Positions 14,288 to 22,930 of a DNA stretch of 23,064 bases are shown here, one piece after another; the stretch's first letter is position 1; each line of letters starts with the position of its first letter. Origin of the DNA: an uncultured Collinsella sp. (lineage in GTDB: Bacteria; Actinomycetota; Coriobacteriia; Coriobacteriales; Coriobacteriaceae); NCBI GenBank assembly GCA_900540845.1, contig UQHS01000022.1, forward strand, positions 1 to 23,064. The letters run 5' to 3'. The notes beneath the pieces are model-generated. The model saw only the letters and a list, made by a program, of their open reading frames with translations. It did no database searches and had not been told where the DNA came from. The position numbers were made by a program, and so were the translations under genes.

Positions 14288-14752
14288 ATGCATAAAATCC
14301 TCTTCATCTGCCACGGCAACATCTGCCGTTCGACCATGGCGCAGTTTGTATTTGCCAACCTGGTTACACGAGCCGGGCGCGACGGTGAATTCGTCATCGA
14401 CTCGGCAGCGACGTCGCGCGAGGAAATCGGCAACCCGCCCCACCGCGGAACCGTGCGCAAGCTGCGCGAGGTCAACGTGCCCGTGCTCGAGCACCGGGCA
14501 CGGCAGGTCATGCGCGAAGAGTATGAAAGCTGGGACCTCATCGTATACATGGACTCGAACAACGAGCGCAATCTTTTGCGGCTCCTCGGGGGCGACCCTC
14601 AGGGCAAGTGCCGAAAGCTCATGATCTTCGCAGGCAGCGGCCGCGATGTGGCCGACCCCTGGTACACCGGGGACTTCGACGCCACGTATCGGGACGTCCT
14701 CGCGGGATGCAAAGGGCTGCTCTCAAGCATCGACGAAAACGCCGCCATCTGA
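14288..14752 (+). CDS. Low-molecular-weight protein-tyrosine phosphatase
   Basis: This 154-residue cytosolic phosphatase has the P-loop CHGNICRS near the N-terminus (catalytic Cys8, Arg14) and the general acid in DPWY (Asp123). The fold elements IDSAATSREEIGNPPHRGTV and DLIVYMDSNNERNL are typical. It removes phosphate from phosphotyrosine, often on exopolysaccharide or stress proteins; no such partner gene is next to it. The start at 14288 is chosen because the P-loop must lie about 8 residues from the N-terminus; AAAGGG lies 9 nt upstream. The first 40 bp of the gene are duplicated in altered form at 11241, so its 5' end and promoter were probably supplied by an integrated element. Confidence 0.95.
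   Translation: MHKILFICHGNICRSTMAQFVFANLVTRAGRDGEFVIDSAATSREEIGNPPHRGTVRKLREVNVPVLEHRARQVMREEYESWDLIVYMDSNNERNLLRLLGGDPQGKCRKLMIFAGSGRDVADPWYTGDFDATYRDVLAGCKGLLSSIDENAAI
14306..14327 (+). repeat. Right direct repeat (putative attachment-site core)
   Basis: This 22-bp segment is identical to 11259-11280 and lies in the phosphatase P-loop codons. Because it falls within a gene that remains intact, integration here would be harmless to the host. Confidence 0.65.
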
Positions 14753-14856
14753 CGGTTGATGGCGTCTCGACCTGCCGAAGCAGCTGCACCTCGGCGATAG
14801 TCCGCACGAAGGGGTATCGTAATGAAAGCGATAAACGCTAGCCTTGGGAGATCATC

Positions 14857-15057
14857 ATGAAATTCGGAATGCGCACGCCCAGCATTAAGAAATCCATCAG
14901 CGCCCGCACGACGGGCAAGGCCAAGCGCGCGATCAAGAAGGCCATCATCCCCGGTTACGGCAAGAAGGGTATGGGCTGGCTGCGCGACCCCAAGAAGGCC
15001 GCTTACAACAAGGTCTACCGCAAGACCACATTCGGGCTCAAAGACCTGTTCAAGTAG
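14857..15057 (+). CDS. Small strongly basic conserved protein, 66 residues
   Basis: The protein begins MKFGMRTPSIKKSISARTTG and ends KKAAYNKVYRKTTFGLKDLF. About a third of its residues are Lys or Arg and only two are acidic. The middle part, GYGKKGMGWLRDPKKAAYNKVY, resembles small hypothetical proteins I recall from gut Firmicutes and Bacteroidota, where they are also stand-alone genes. The RBS GGGAG is 8 nt upstream. It has no membrane segment; nucleic-acid binding is plausible from charge alone. The gene follows the phosphatase by about 100 bp on the same strand. Confidence 0.75.
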   Translation: MKFGMRTPSIKKSISARTTGKAKRAIKKAIIPGYGKKGMGWLRDPKKAAYNKVYRKTTFGLKDLFK

Positions 15058-15129
15058 GCCATAAGAGACGTTGTCCGAGCGGGGGCATATAATGACCTCG
15101 AACACTGATAGCACGGAATCGGAGGGTGC

Positions 15130-15492
15130 ATGCGTCTTTTCGGCAACATCATTTGGATGCTCCTCGGCGGCATCTTCACCGCACTCTATTGGTTCCTCGT
15201 GGGATGCCTGTTCTGCATCAGCATCGTCGGTATCCCGCTGGGGCGCCAGGCGTTTAAGATGGCGTCGCTCACGCTGGCACCCTTCGGCAAGACCATCGAG
15301 TACGGAGGCGGCGCGCCATCGCTTGTCGCCAACATCTTTTGGGTTATCTGCGCGGGTGCGCCCATGGCACTGAACTACCTCATCGCGGGCGCGATCAACT
15401 GCATCACCATCATCGGCATCCCCTTCGGACTGCAGACATTCAAGATGGCGAAACTCTCGCTGCTTCCCTTTGGCGCACGTGTGCTCGGGTAG
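15130..15492 (+). CDS. YccF domain membrane protein
   Basis: This 120-residue protein has two copies of the YccF (DUF307) unit, each a hydrophobic helix pair ending in GIPxGxQxFKMAxLxLxPFG: residues about 5-50 (SIVGIPLGRQAFKMASLTLAPFG) and 65-117 (TIIGIPFGLQTFKMAKLSLLPFG). The family is an inner-membrane protein of unknown role. The ATG has GGAGGG just upstream. A TATAAT at 15088-15093 may be a -10 box, although no -35 fits at standard spacing. Confidence 0.92.
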   Translation: MRLFGNIIWMLLGGIFTALYWFLVGCLFCISIVGIPLGRQAFKMASLTLAPFGKTIEYGGGAPSLVANIFWVICAGAPMALNYLIAGAINCITIIGIPFGLQTFKMAKLSLLPFGARVLG

Positions 15493-15856
15493 AGCCCAAC
15501 GTCGGGTGCGTAACCAATCGCGATGCGCGCCAACCCCAGCACCTACGTCACTGGCCGCAACGAGGATCCTTGGCGCCAGGGCGCGTGACGTTCGAAGCCC
15601 CTCGCCGCAAAAGAGCACTCGGCAATTACTGGAAGGCATCGAGGCCAACACTCAGCGCGGACCCCAATACAAACAGCAGCACAAGAGACAAAAACGGCTA
15701 CCACGGGCAGCGGCATTATCGCTCCATTCACGGATTGAAGCCGACGCCCCGTAAAACGTCATTTCCTTCTGCGCCATACTCATGAAATGCTCGAAACGCC
15801 GCGACGCGCAACGACGGCCGCTCGCGTGAGGGGCGGCAATTTGAAACGAGGGTCCC
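15493..15856. other. Intergenic region without a recognisable gene
   Basis: This stretch of 364 bp lies between the YccF gene and the next membrane protein gene. Short frames exist on both strands, but none has a ribosome-binding site plus recognisable protein features. No clear terminator hairpin with a T-run was seen. It presumably holds the promoter of the gene at 15857, which could not be assigned. Confidence 0.5.
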
Positions 15857-16999
15857 ATGCTCAACGCAAGTGATGAAAAGCTGGTACGACGCTACTACCT
15901 TCTCCCCAAGGCCGCTTGGTATTCCTTGGCGTCCCTTTTTCTTACGGGCGGGTTCGCGATACTGCTGGTGATGATCGACAACATCGGCCTGGGCTCCAAG
16001 GGTTTTGGGGACCTGCAGATGAGCGTCATGATCGCCCTCATGGTGGCCGAGGGCGCGGCGTGCATCACCTGCGGAATCACCGCCAGACGCGGATTGAGCG
16101 GCGAGCGCTGGCAGGAGCTCGAACGCGCAGCCATCGGAGGCAACGCGGACATCGAGACGAGCGCGGCCGTCGGCGGTGGCATCGGCATGGCGGCTGCGGG
16201 GCGCCTCATCGACACCCTGGACAATGATGACCTCGACGCCCTGAGCTCAGGGTTGGAAATCGCCGGCGGCGCGATGGCGGCATACGGCTTCTTCAACACC
16301 ATGCAACGCATGAGCAAGGCCGCCGCCGCGGTGGCGCACGCGCACGGCATGCAGCTCCCCGGGCTGGGCCGCACGAGGCTCATGATGCTCGGACTGCCGC
16401 TTGCCATCCTGACCCTCGCGTTTGTTCCGCGCTTTATCGATTCGGCCGCTCAGTCCTCCGCCGCGCAGCAGGCATCCGCCCGCACCATCGCCGCGTTCAA
16501 CAACGCACTCGAACCGATATGCAGCTACATCATGGCCGACGACCCGCTCGAACACCGCCAAGACAGCGGATACCGCGTGAGCGGAAACATCACCAACGTC
16601 GACGGCGACATCATCGCGAACGTATCGGTCGAGACAAACGAGCTCGGGGCCGTCGACAGCGTGATCTACAACGCCGATGTGGATATCAACCGCACGCCCG
16701 AGGAGAACCTCGCGTTTGCCGAGGAGACCTTCTCTCGCTTTCACGCGGCGCTCTCCGATGTAGACCTCCAAGCGGAAGGCATCGAGCTGCTCGATACGGG
16801 GCTTGTCCAGACCCCGACGCTACCCGAAGAGTTCCGCGACGCATTCCTCGCCGGCGACTACTACACCGCCATCGACACGGACCTCGACGACACCGAGACC
16901 CTCCGCGCGTGGGCGCTGTTTGACACGGACCCCAAGGAGGAGTTCGACGAGTACTCCATGCCGCAAATTTCCATCTTCCTGGTCGCCAAAAACAGTTAG
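15857..16999 (+). CDS. Membrane protein of unknown function, 380 residues
   Basis: Hydrophobic segments at about residues 20-40, 53-73 and 174-191 suggest three membrane helices. A Gly/Ala-rich stretch (AAVGGGIGMAAAGRLIDTL, about 103-121, and IAGGAMAAYGFF, 135-146) lies between the second and third. The C-terminal half (from about 195) is a soluble, acidic domain that would lie on one side of the membrane. I recognise no family. The ATG has GAGGG 6 nt upstream. It is the last gene of the plus-strand series and is convergent with the activase operon. Confidence 0.8.
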   Translation: MLNASDEKLVRRYYLLPKAAWYSLASLFLTGGFAILLVMIDNIGLGSKGFGDLQMSVMIALMVAEGAACITCGITARRGLSGERWQELERAAIGGNADIETSAAVGGGIGMAAAGRLIDTLDNDDLDALSSGLEIAGGAMAAYGFFNTMQRMSKAAAAVAHAHGMQLPGLGRTRLMMLGLPLAILTLAFVPRFIDSAAQSSAAQQASARTIAAFNNALEPICSYIMADDPLEHRQDSGYRVSGNITNVDGDIIANVSVETNELGAVDSVIYNADVDINRTPEENLAFAEETFSRFHAALSDVDLQAEGIELLDTGLVQTPTLPEEFRDAFLAGDYYTAIDTDLDDTETLRAWALFDTDPKEEFDEYSMPQISIFLVAKNS

Positions 17000-17021
17000 A
17001 CGCCGCGGCTACGGGTGGAGC

Positions 17022-17227
17022 GCTACCAAATTTGACTAACTTGTAACCGGGTGCGCCTCCCAGACTGCGGCCCATGCGATATGACAGCACCGACAAGCGA
17101 TGTAAATGGACGATATGTACATTATCTTGCCCGCTGTTTGAAGGCGCGCTCGCCACAGAGGCCCAAAGCGACCTCGAAGGCGCTCGATTTTGATTATGCC
17201 GGTTACAAGTTAGTCAAATTTGGTAGC
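17022..17227. repeat. 206-bp element with perfect 29-bp inverted repeats (MITE-like)
   Basis: The arms 17022-17050 and 17199-17227 are exact reverse complements over 29 bp (beginning GCTACCAAATTTG) and enclose 148 bp without a credible gene. The element lies between convergent genes. No direct target duplication is visible next to the arms. The structure fits a miniature inverted-repeat element mobilised by a transposase elsewhere, or an invertible segment. The convergent setting makes a phase-variable promoter less likely. Confidence 0.85.
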
Positions 17228-17314
17228 CGCCTCGCCGCAAGGGACAGTGCGGGCGCGCGTTGATTACAAGCAATATGAGTTACATCCAGCCACGAACCCA
17301 AGCAGCAAAATCAT

Positions 17315-17351
17315 CTTGATGCGGGGCACCACCCCGGAGCCCCGCATCAAG
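17315..17351 (-). terminator. Terminator hairpin downstream of the activase gene
   Basis: CTTGATGCGGGGC (17315-17327) and GCCCCGCATCAAG (17339-17351) form a perfect 13-bp stem with an 11-nt loop. On the minus strand it is followed by ATGATTTTGC, a modest T-run. It is 160 bp past the activase stop codon. Confidence 0.7.
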
Positions 17352-17513
17352 TCGAGCTTGTTGTCCCATCTTCTATTGGGCTCGATGCCCCGAACCAAAT
17401 CGATCTCGTCGCCTCATCCCCGGTCGCGATCGGCGCCCCGCGCCCGACCAGACTCACCGACCCATCCCCAGCCGGGATCGGCACCCCGCACCTGGTCGAC
17501 CCCGTCGCCGCAG
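17352..17513. other. GC-rich intergenic stretch with imperfect direct repeats
   Basis: Two related segments occur near 17418 and 17464. Each starts with ATCCCC, then a GATCGGC core followed by CCCCGC, with scattered substitutions. No gene is credible. The stretch would form the 3' untranslated part of the activase transcript. Confidence 0.4.
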
Positions 17514-20500
17514 CTACTCTTCCCGATCGTTCTTGCTCGCGCGCTTCCAGTGCAAGCCGCGACCCAGGCGGTGCGCCACGCGCTCCACCTCGGCGTCACT
17601 CGTGAGGTGGTGTGGCTTCATGCGGCTCGTCACCGAATCGCGCCGCTCGAGCGCGATGGGCTCCATCACAAAACCCTTACCCGAGCGCATGTTCTCCTTC
17701 GCCACGCTGATCATCAGCTTGATGCGATTGAGCTGGTTCACCTCCGACGCACCCGGGTCGTAGTCGACCGCTACGATGTTGCTCTCGGGATGCTGGCGGC
17801 GAAGCTCCTTGATCACGGCCTTGCCCACCACGTGGTTGGGCAGGCACGCAAAGGGCTGCGTGCAGATGATGTTGGGCGCGCCATGGTCGATCAGGTCGAG
17901 CATTTCGGCCGTGAGCAGCCAGCCCTCGCCCATGTTGTTGCAAAGCGACAGCACCTGGCCGGCCTTTTCGGCCATGACAGGAATGGGCTCGGGGCGCTCG
18001 AAGCGCTTACTGTGCTCAAGCAGGTCCTCCACCGGCTTGCGCATCCAATCGACCAGGCGAATCGCCGCGTCCATCGTCGCGCGCTCGACGGCCGAGCTGC
18101 CCAGCTCGTTCTTTTGCACCTGCGCGTTGCTCATGGAGTACAGGAAGAAGTCGAGCAGGCCGGGGACCACGGCCTCGCAGCCTTCCGCCTCGATGACGTC
18201 GACCACGTGGTTGTTCGCCGTGGGGTGGAACTTGACGAGGATCTCGCCCACCACGCCCACGCGCGGCTTCATGCCCTCCCCCGTGAGCGGCAGCGCGTCA
18301 AACGCGTCGATTGCCTCGCGCGACAGCTGCGTGTAGCTGCGGCGCGTGAACTTCGGGGCCATGCGGCGCGCACGGTCCATAAACTGCTCGAACAGCTCGT
18401 TCGCAGAGCCGGGGCGAGCCTCATAGGGGCGTGTGCGGTAGAGCATCTGCATCATGAGGTCGCCAAACAGCACGCTGTACACACACGATTTGAGCACCGC
18501 GGACGTCAGCTTGAAGCCGGGATTTTGCTCATCCAGCTTGACCGCAGACAGACTGATCACCGGAATGTCGGGATGACCGCTCTCGCGCAGCGCCTTGCGG
18601 ATGAGTGCGATGTAGTTCGTCGCGCGGCACCCGCCGCCCGTCTGCGAGATCACGACCGCCGTCTTGGACAGGTCGTAGCGGCCGCTCTCGATAGCCTCCA
18701 TGATCTGGCCGGTGACCAGAATCGACGGGTAGCAGATGTCATTGTTCACGTAGCGCAAGCCGGCCTCGACGGCGCCGCGATCCGTGGACGGCAGCAGCTC
18801 CAGGTTGTAGCCGGCCGTCTGGAAGACCTCTTTGATGAGGTCAAAGTGGATGGGCGCCATCTGCGGGCACAGGATGGTGTAGCCCGCATCGCGCATCTCC
18901 TCGGTAAAGGGCACCTTGGGGAACGCCGCGCTCTTGCTGGCGCGTTGTGCCTCGAGCGCATATTTGTGCGTGGCGAACACCGGCGCGTCCGTCGACGGCT
19001 CCACAGGTGCCGCATCGCCCGCCTCATACGCGTCGCCAGCGGCCGCGGCCTCAGCGGCACGCTCGGCCTCCTGGTCCTTCAGCGCCGCCATCAGCGAGCG
19101 GATGCGGATGCGCGCCGCGCCGAGGTTGGACACCTCGTCGATCTTGAGCACCGTGTAAATCTTGCCGGAAGCCTCGAGAATCTCCTGCACCTGGTCGGTG
19201 GTGAGGGCGTCCAGGCCGCACCCAAAGGAGTTCAGCTGGATGAGGTCGAGGTCGTTACGCATGGTCACGAAGCGCGCGGCGGCATACAGACGGCTGTGGT
19301 ACATCCACTGGTCGACCACGCGAATCGGACGCTCCGGCTTGACCAGGTGCGCCACGGAGTCTTCCGTGAGCACCGCAAAGCCAAAGCTCGAGATGAGCGA
19401 GGGCAGCGAGTGGTTGATCTCGGGATCGTTGTGGTACGGGCGCCCCGCCAGCACGATACCGTGCCCGCCGTGCTCCTCGATCCAGTGCATGGCCTCCTCG
19501 CCCATGGTCTGGATGTCCTGATGGAACCGCGCGTCGGCCTCATACGCCGCGTTCACGGCGTCGTCGATTTCGGTGCGCGTGAGCTTGGGCCCGCGCACAC
19601 GGCCGCGACCAGCCTCGGCGTCCGCCACGCGCTCGACGGCGAGCAGCTCGTACAAGCGACGCTTGAGCTCGATCTTGTCGTGGTAGGGCACGAACGGGTA
19701 CATGAACTCGACGTGCTTCTCGGTGAGGTCGTCGATGTTGAGGCCAAGCGCCGTGGGGTAGCTCATCACGATAGGGCAGTTGTAGCAGTTGCCCGCAGAC
19801 GGGTCTTCCTTGCGCTCCCAGCGCACGCAAGGCATCCAGATGAAGTCCGGGTCCTTGGCGATGAGGTTCATCACGTGGCCATGGGAGAGCTTGGCTGGAT
19901 AGCACACGGACTCGCTCGGCATGGACTCGATGCCGCTCTCGTACGTAGCCTTGCTCGAGTTGTCGGACAGCACGACGCTAAAGCCCAGACGTGTGAAGAA
20001 CGCATGCCAGAACGGGTAGTTCTCGTACATGTTGAGCGCGCGGGGGATGCCCACCGTGCCGCGCGGCGCCTCGTCGGGGCTCAGGCAGGGACGGTTGAAC
20101 AGCAGGTCGTTCTTGGCGGCGAAGAGGTTGGGCGCCTCGGATTTCTGCTTCTTGTGACCGGCGCCCTTCTCGCAGCGGTTGCCGGTGATGAAGCGACGGC
20201 CGCCGCCGAAGTCGTTAATGGTGAGCTGGCAGTTGTTGGAGCAGCGGCCGCAGCGCGCATGTTTTTGTTCCACAGTGAGCGCGGCGATCTCGGGCGCGGA
20301 GAGCATCGTCGAGATGCCGTTTGCACCGGCGCGATCGCGGGCGAGCAGTGCCGCTCCGTAGGCACCCATGCAACCGGCGATATCGGGGCGCACGGCATGC
20401 ACGCCGGTAAGCTGCTCGAATGCGCGCAGGGTGGCGTCGGACATGAAGGTGCCGCCCTGGACGATCACCTGGGTACCGATCTCCTTGGGGTCGCGCAGCT

Positions 20501-22127
20501 TGATGACCTTGAACAGGGCGTTTTTGATTACCGAGTAGGACAGGCCGGCGGCGATGTCGCCCACCGTGGCGCCCTCCTTTTGCGCCTGCTTCACGCGAGA
20601 GTTCATGAAGACGGTGCAACGGCTGCCCAGGTCAACCGGGTTTTTGGCCAACATGGCCTCGGCGGCAAAGGCACGCACGTCCATGTCCATGGACACGGCG
20701 AAGCTCTCGATGAAGCTGCCACAACCCGAGGAACACGCCTCGTTGAGCATGATGTGCTCGATCACGCCGTCGCGCACGCGCAGGCACTTCATGTCCTGGC
20801 CGCCGATGTCGAGGATGAACTCGACGCCCGGCAAAAACGCGCGGGCGCCACGCAGGTGCGCCACGGTCTCGATCTCGCCGGAGTCGGCCTTGAGTGCCTC
20901 GATGAGCAGAGCCTCGCCGTAACCGGTGGTGGTCACATGTCCAATCGTGCAGCCCGCCGGGATGTGCTCGTAGAAGTCGGCCATGATGGTCTTGGCGGTG
21001 CCGAGGATGTCGCCGTTGTTATTGCCGTACCAGGTATGCAGAAGCTGGCCGTCCTCGCCCACCATCGCGGCCTTCATCGTGGTGGAACCCGCGTCGAGAC
21101 CGATGAACACGCGCCCGGTGTAGCCCGCGAGCTCGCCGCGCGGCACGACCTCCCGAGCGTGGCGCTCGGAGAACTCCGCAAGGTCCTCCTCAGTTGCGAA
21201 CAGCGGGTCAAGGCGGGCGACCTCATCGCCCTGAGTGTCGCCCAAAGCGTCGATGGCCTCGATGAGTTCGCAAAAACGCACGAGCTTGGACGACTCATGC
21301 GCCATGGCGGCGCCCGACGCCACGAAGAGGTGCGCGTTGTCGGGCACGATGATGTGCTCGTCGTCGAGGTTGAGGGTGAGGTAGAAGCGGCGGCGCAGCT
21401 CCGACAGGTACTGCAGGGGGCCGCCGAGGAACGCCACGTGCCCGCGGATGGGACGGCCGCACGCCAGACCGGAGATGGTCTGGGTCACGACGGCCTGGAA
21501 GATGGAGGCGGCCACGTCCTCAGGGCGGGCGCCCTCATTGAGCAAGGGCTGCACGTCGGTCTTCGCGAACACCCCGCAGCGGCTCGCGATCGGATAGATG
21601 GTCTGGGCGTTTGCGGCAAGGTCGTTCAGGCCGCCGGCGTCGGTGTGCAACAGCGTCGCCATCTGGTCGATGAACGCGCCGGTGCCGCCCGCGCACGTGC
21701 CGTTCATGCGCTGCTCGATACCCGAGTCGAAGTAGATGATCTTGGCGTCCTCGCCACCCAGCTCGATGGCGACGTCCGTCTGCGGGATGAGGGTCTCCAC
21801 CGCACGCTTGGACGCGATGACCTCCTGCACGAACTCAAGGCCGAGCCACTGGGAGAGCAGCAGGCCGCCCGAGCCAGTGATGGCGCAGGTCATGCTCGCC
21901 TCAGGCAGCACCGTGGCGGCGCCGGCAAACAAGTCGCGGGCGCAGGCGCGGACATCGGTGTGATGGCGCTGGTACTTGGCGTACACGATCTGGTTGTCGT
22001 CGTTGAGCACCGCGAGCTTGACGGTGGTGGACCCGACGTCGATGCCCACGTGAAGATCGCCCGTCGCGTTGCGCGGGTTCCAAATGGCCCCCTCGGGAGC
22101 CTGCATGTTTTGCATGTCTTCTGCCAT
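17514..22127 (-). CDS. Acyl-CoA dehydratase activase, double-domain fusion
   Basis: The 1,537-residue protein combines two BcrA/BadF-type ATPase domains with the DUF2229 and CoA-dehydratase-like C-terminal region seen in large activase-related proteins. Such ATPases inject an electron into 2-hydroxyacyl-CoA dehydratases or benzoyl-CoA reductases. Domain 1 has GIDVGSTTVK (28-37), GGEDAK (124-129) and cluster cysteines 145 (NGTCAGGTG) and 184 (SRCGVFAKTD). Domain 2 has GLDAGSTTMK (343-352), GGQDMK and Cys465 and Cys504. A four-Cys site follows (CGRCSNNC, 626-633, plus Cys652), then DUF2229 (GTVGIPRALNMYENYPFW, 690-707), an Ala/Glu-rich linker near 1060, and the C-terminal region with CNNMGEGWLL. 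The start has AAGGGAA upstream, inside the tetR 3' end, suggesting coupled translation. No dehydratase genes are in the window, so the substrate is unknown. Confidence 0.93.
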   Translation of the reverse strand: MAEDMQNMQAPEGAIWNPRNATGDLHVGIDVGSTTVKLAVLNDDNQIVYAKYQRHHTDVRACARDLFAGAATVLPEASMTCAITGSGGLLLSQWLGLEFVQEVIASKRAVETLIPQTDVAIELGGEDAKIIYFDSGIEQRMNGTCAGGTGAFIDQMATLLHTDAGGLNDLAANAQTIYPIASRCGVFAKTDVQPLLNEGARPEDVAASIFQAVVTQTISGLACGRPIRGHVAFLGGPLQYLSELRRRFYLTLNLDDEHIIVPDNAHLFVASGAAMAHESSKLVRFCELIEAIDALGDTQGDEVARLDPLFATEEDLAEFSERHAREVVPRGELAGYTGRVFIGLDAGSTTMKAAMVGEDGQLLHTWYGNNNGDILGTAKTIMADFYEHIPAGCTIGHVTTTGYGEALLIEALKADSGEIETVAHLRGARAFLPGVEFILDIGGQDMKCLRVRDGVIEHIMLNEACSSGCGSFIESFAVSMDMDVRAFAAEAMLAKNPVDLGSRCTVFMNSRVKQAQKEGATVGDIAAGLSYSVIKNALFKVIKLRDPKEIGTQVIVQGGTFMSDATLRAFEQLTGVHAVRPDIAGCMGAYGAALLARDRAGANGISTMLSAPEIAALTVEQKHARCGRCSNNCQLTINDFGGGRRFITGNRCEKGAGHKKQKSEAPNLFAAKNDLLFNRPCLSPDEAPRGTVGIPRALNMYENYPFWHAFFTRLGFSVVLSDNSSKATYESGIESMPSESVCYPAKLSHGHVMNLIAKDPDFIWMPCVRWERKEDPSAGNCYNCPIVMSYPTALGLNIDDLTEKHVEFMYPFVPYHDKIELKRRLYELLAVERVADAEAGRGRVRGPKLTRTEIDDAVNAAYEADARFHQDIQTMGEEAMHWIEEHGGHGIVLAGRPYHNDPEINHSLPSLISSFGFAVLTEDSVAHLVKPERPIRVVDQWMYHSRLYAAARFVTMRNDLDLIQLNSFGCGLDALTTDQVQEILEASGKIYTVLKIDEVSNLGAARIRIRSLMAALKDQEAERAAEAAAAGDAYEAGDAAPVEPSTDAPVFATHKYALEAQRASKSAAFPKVPFTEEMRDAGYTILCPQMAPIHFDLIKEVFQTAGYNLELLPSTDRGAVEAGLRYVNNDICYPSILVTGQIMEAIESGRYDLSKTAVVISQTGGGCRATNYIALIRKALRESGHPDIPVISLSAVKLDEQNPGFKLTSAVLKSCVYSVLFGDLMMQMLYRTRPYEARPGSANELFEQFMDRARRMAPKFTRRSYTQLSREAIDAFDALPLTGEGMKPRVGVVGEILVKFHPTANNHVVDVIEAEGCEAVVPGLLDFFLYSMSNAQVQKNELGSSAVERATMDAAIRLVDWMRKPVEDLLEHSKRFERPEPIPVMAEKAGQVLSLCNNMGEGWLLTAEMLDLIDHGAPNIICTQPFACLPNHVVGKAVIKELRRQHPESNIVAVDYDPGASEVNQLNRIKLMISVAKENMRSGKGFVMEPIALERRDSVTSRMKPHHLTSDAEVERVAHRLGRGLHWKRASKNDREE

Positions 22128-22129
22128 GG

Positions 22130-22921
22130 TTAATTCCCTTCCGTTTGGGAAGCGCAGCGGCCATCCGCGAACATCGCGGCGAGGTTGGCCATCAGGTCAT
22201 CTGAGGGTACGTCGCAATTGTCAACATTCAGCCCCATGAGCTTGAGGCCGTAGGCAGCGACGTTGACGTCGGCGGGCAGGCCGTACAGGTCGCCGGGGCG
22301 CACGAAGGCGATCACCGTCATGATGCGCGCCATGGTCTCGGGCGTCTCCGCCAGCTCGCGCTCGAACCAACGCTGAACCACGCCCACCTCGGAGGCAACC
22401 ACCGAGGCGAGGTAGTAGTCGAAAAACGCACCCAGGGCTCCGGGAAAGATTCCGGTTTGCATGCGGTCAGACACCGCGGAGCACGCCATGTCGATGACCT
22501 TCTTGATGAACGCCTGATCGCCGCCCGGGCCAATCAGGGCGCCGATGAGCTCGCGGTTCTCAGCGATGTAACGGAGCAGCTCGACCGAACCGGGAGCCGG
22601 CTCGAGATGCTCGATGTTCCCATACAGCTCGGGCAGCGTGGCCTCCGCGATGGCGCACACGCGCGTGCGGACCTCCGCCAGAAGAGCGTCCTCCACCTGT
22701 TCGATGAAGTCGGGGATGTCTTTGTAGTGGGAGTAGAAAGTGCGACGCGTGAGGCCCGCGCGCTCGGTGAGCGATGCGACGCTCACACGGGAGATGTCCT
22801 CGCCGCCCATGATCTCCGCCGCGAGCGCATCTCGAAGTGCCGTCTGCGAGCGCAGGCTTCGGCGATCGAGTTTGACCGCGGGCGGTGCAATACGTTGAGA
22901 CGATGCTACATCCTGAGGCAT
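22130..22921 (-). CDS. TetR/AcrR-family transcriptional regulator
   Basis: This 263-residue protein has an N-terminal HTH (VSVASLTERAGLTRRTFYSHYKDIPDFI, about 46-73) after a basic leader, and a helical ligand-binding domain, the usual TetR layout though somewhat longer than the typical 200 residues. The start has GGAGGGG 5 nt upstream. Its stop lies 2 bp before the activase start, so the two are one operon. The promoter region contains a strong set of inverted repeats (22931-22990) that is probably its own operator. The most likely target is therefore the activase, with an acyl-CoA or related compound as a possible ligand; that is inference. Confidence 0.92.
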   Translation of the reverse strand: MPQDVASSQRIAPPAVKLDRRSLRSQTALRDALAAEIMGGEDISRVSVASLTERAGLTRRTFYSHYKDIPDFIEQVEDALLAEVRTRVCAIAEATLPELYGNIEHLEPAPGSVELLRYIAENRELIGALIGPGGDQAFIKKVIDMACSAVSDRMQTGIFPGALGAFFDYYLASVVASEVGVVQRWFERELAETPETMARIMTVIAFVRPGDLYGLPADVNVAAYGLKLMGLNVDNCDVPSDDLMANLAAMFADGRCASQTEGN

Positions 22922-22930
22922 TACGCCCCT

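Larger units (their letters stand above)
11259..14327. mobile_element. Putative remnant integrative element bounded by 22-bp direct repeats
   Basis: The element is defined by a 22-bp perfect direct repeat (11259-11280 and 14306-14327) within phosphatase coding sequence. It contains a Tn916-type integrase fragment ending 165 bp before the right phosphatase start, an FtsK-type ATPase fragment and an hsdS fragment, all typical ICE or island genes, plus one intact gene for a zinc-ribbon protein. About 3.05 kb separates the repeat copies. All three recombination, transfer and modification genes are broken, so the element is decayed and immobile. Whether the zinc-ribbon gene belongs to the element or was swept in by deletion is not known. 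Confidence 0.55.

Noticed and set aside
17022..17227. Invertible promoter (phase switch) reading
   Set aside because: TTGACT in each arm has no -10 at proper spacing, and both flanking genes end towards the element, so a promoter switch has no obvious target; kept only as an alternative.
17220..22133. A 1,637-codon open frame on the plus strand
   Set aside because: It is the antisense of the activase gene. High GC removes stop codons, and the translation (rich in Arg, His, Val, Leu and Ala) has no domain; the minus-strand protein has clear motifs throughout.
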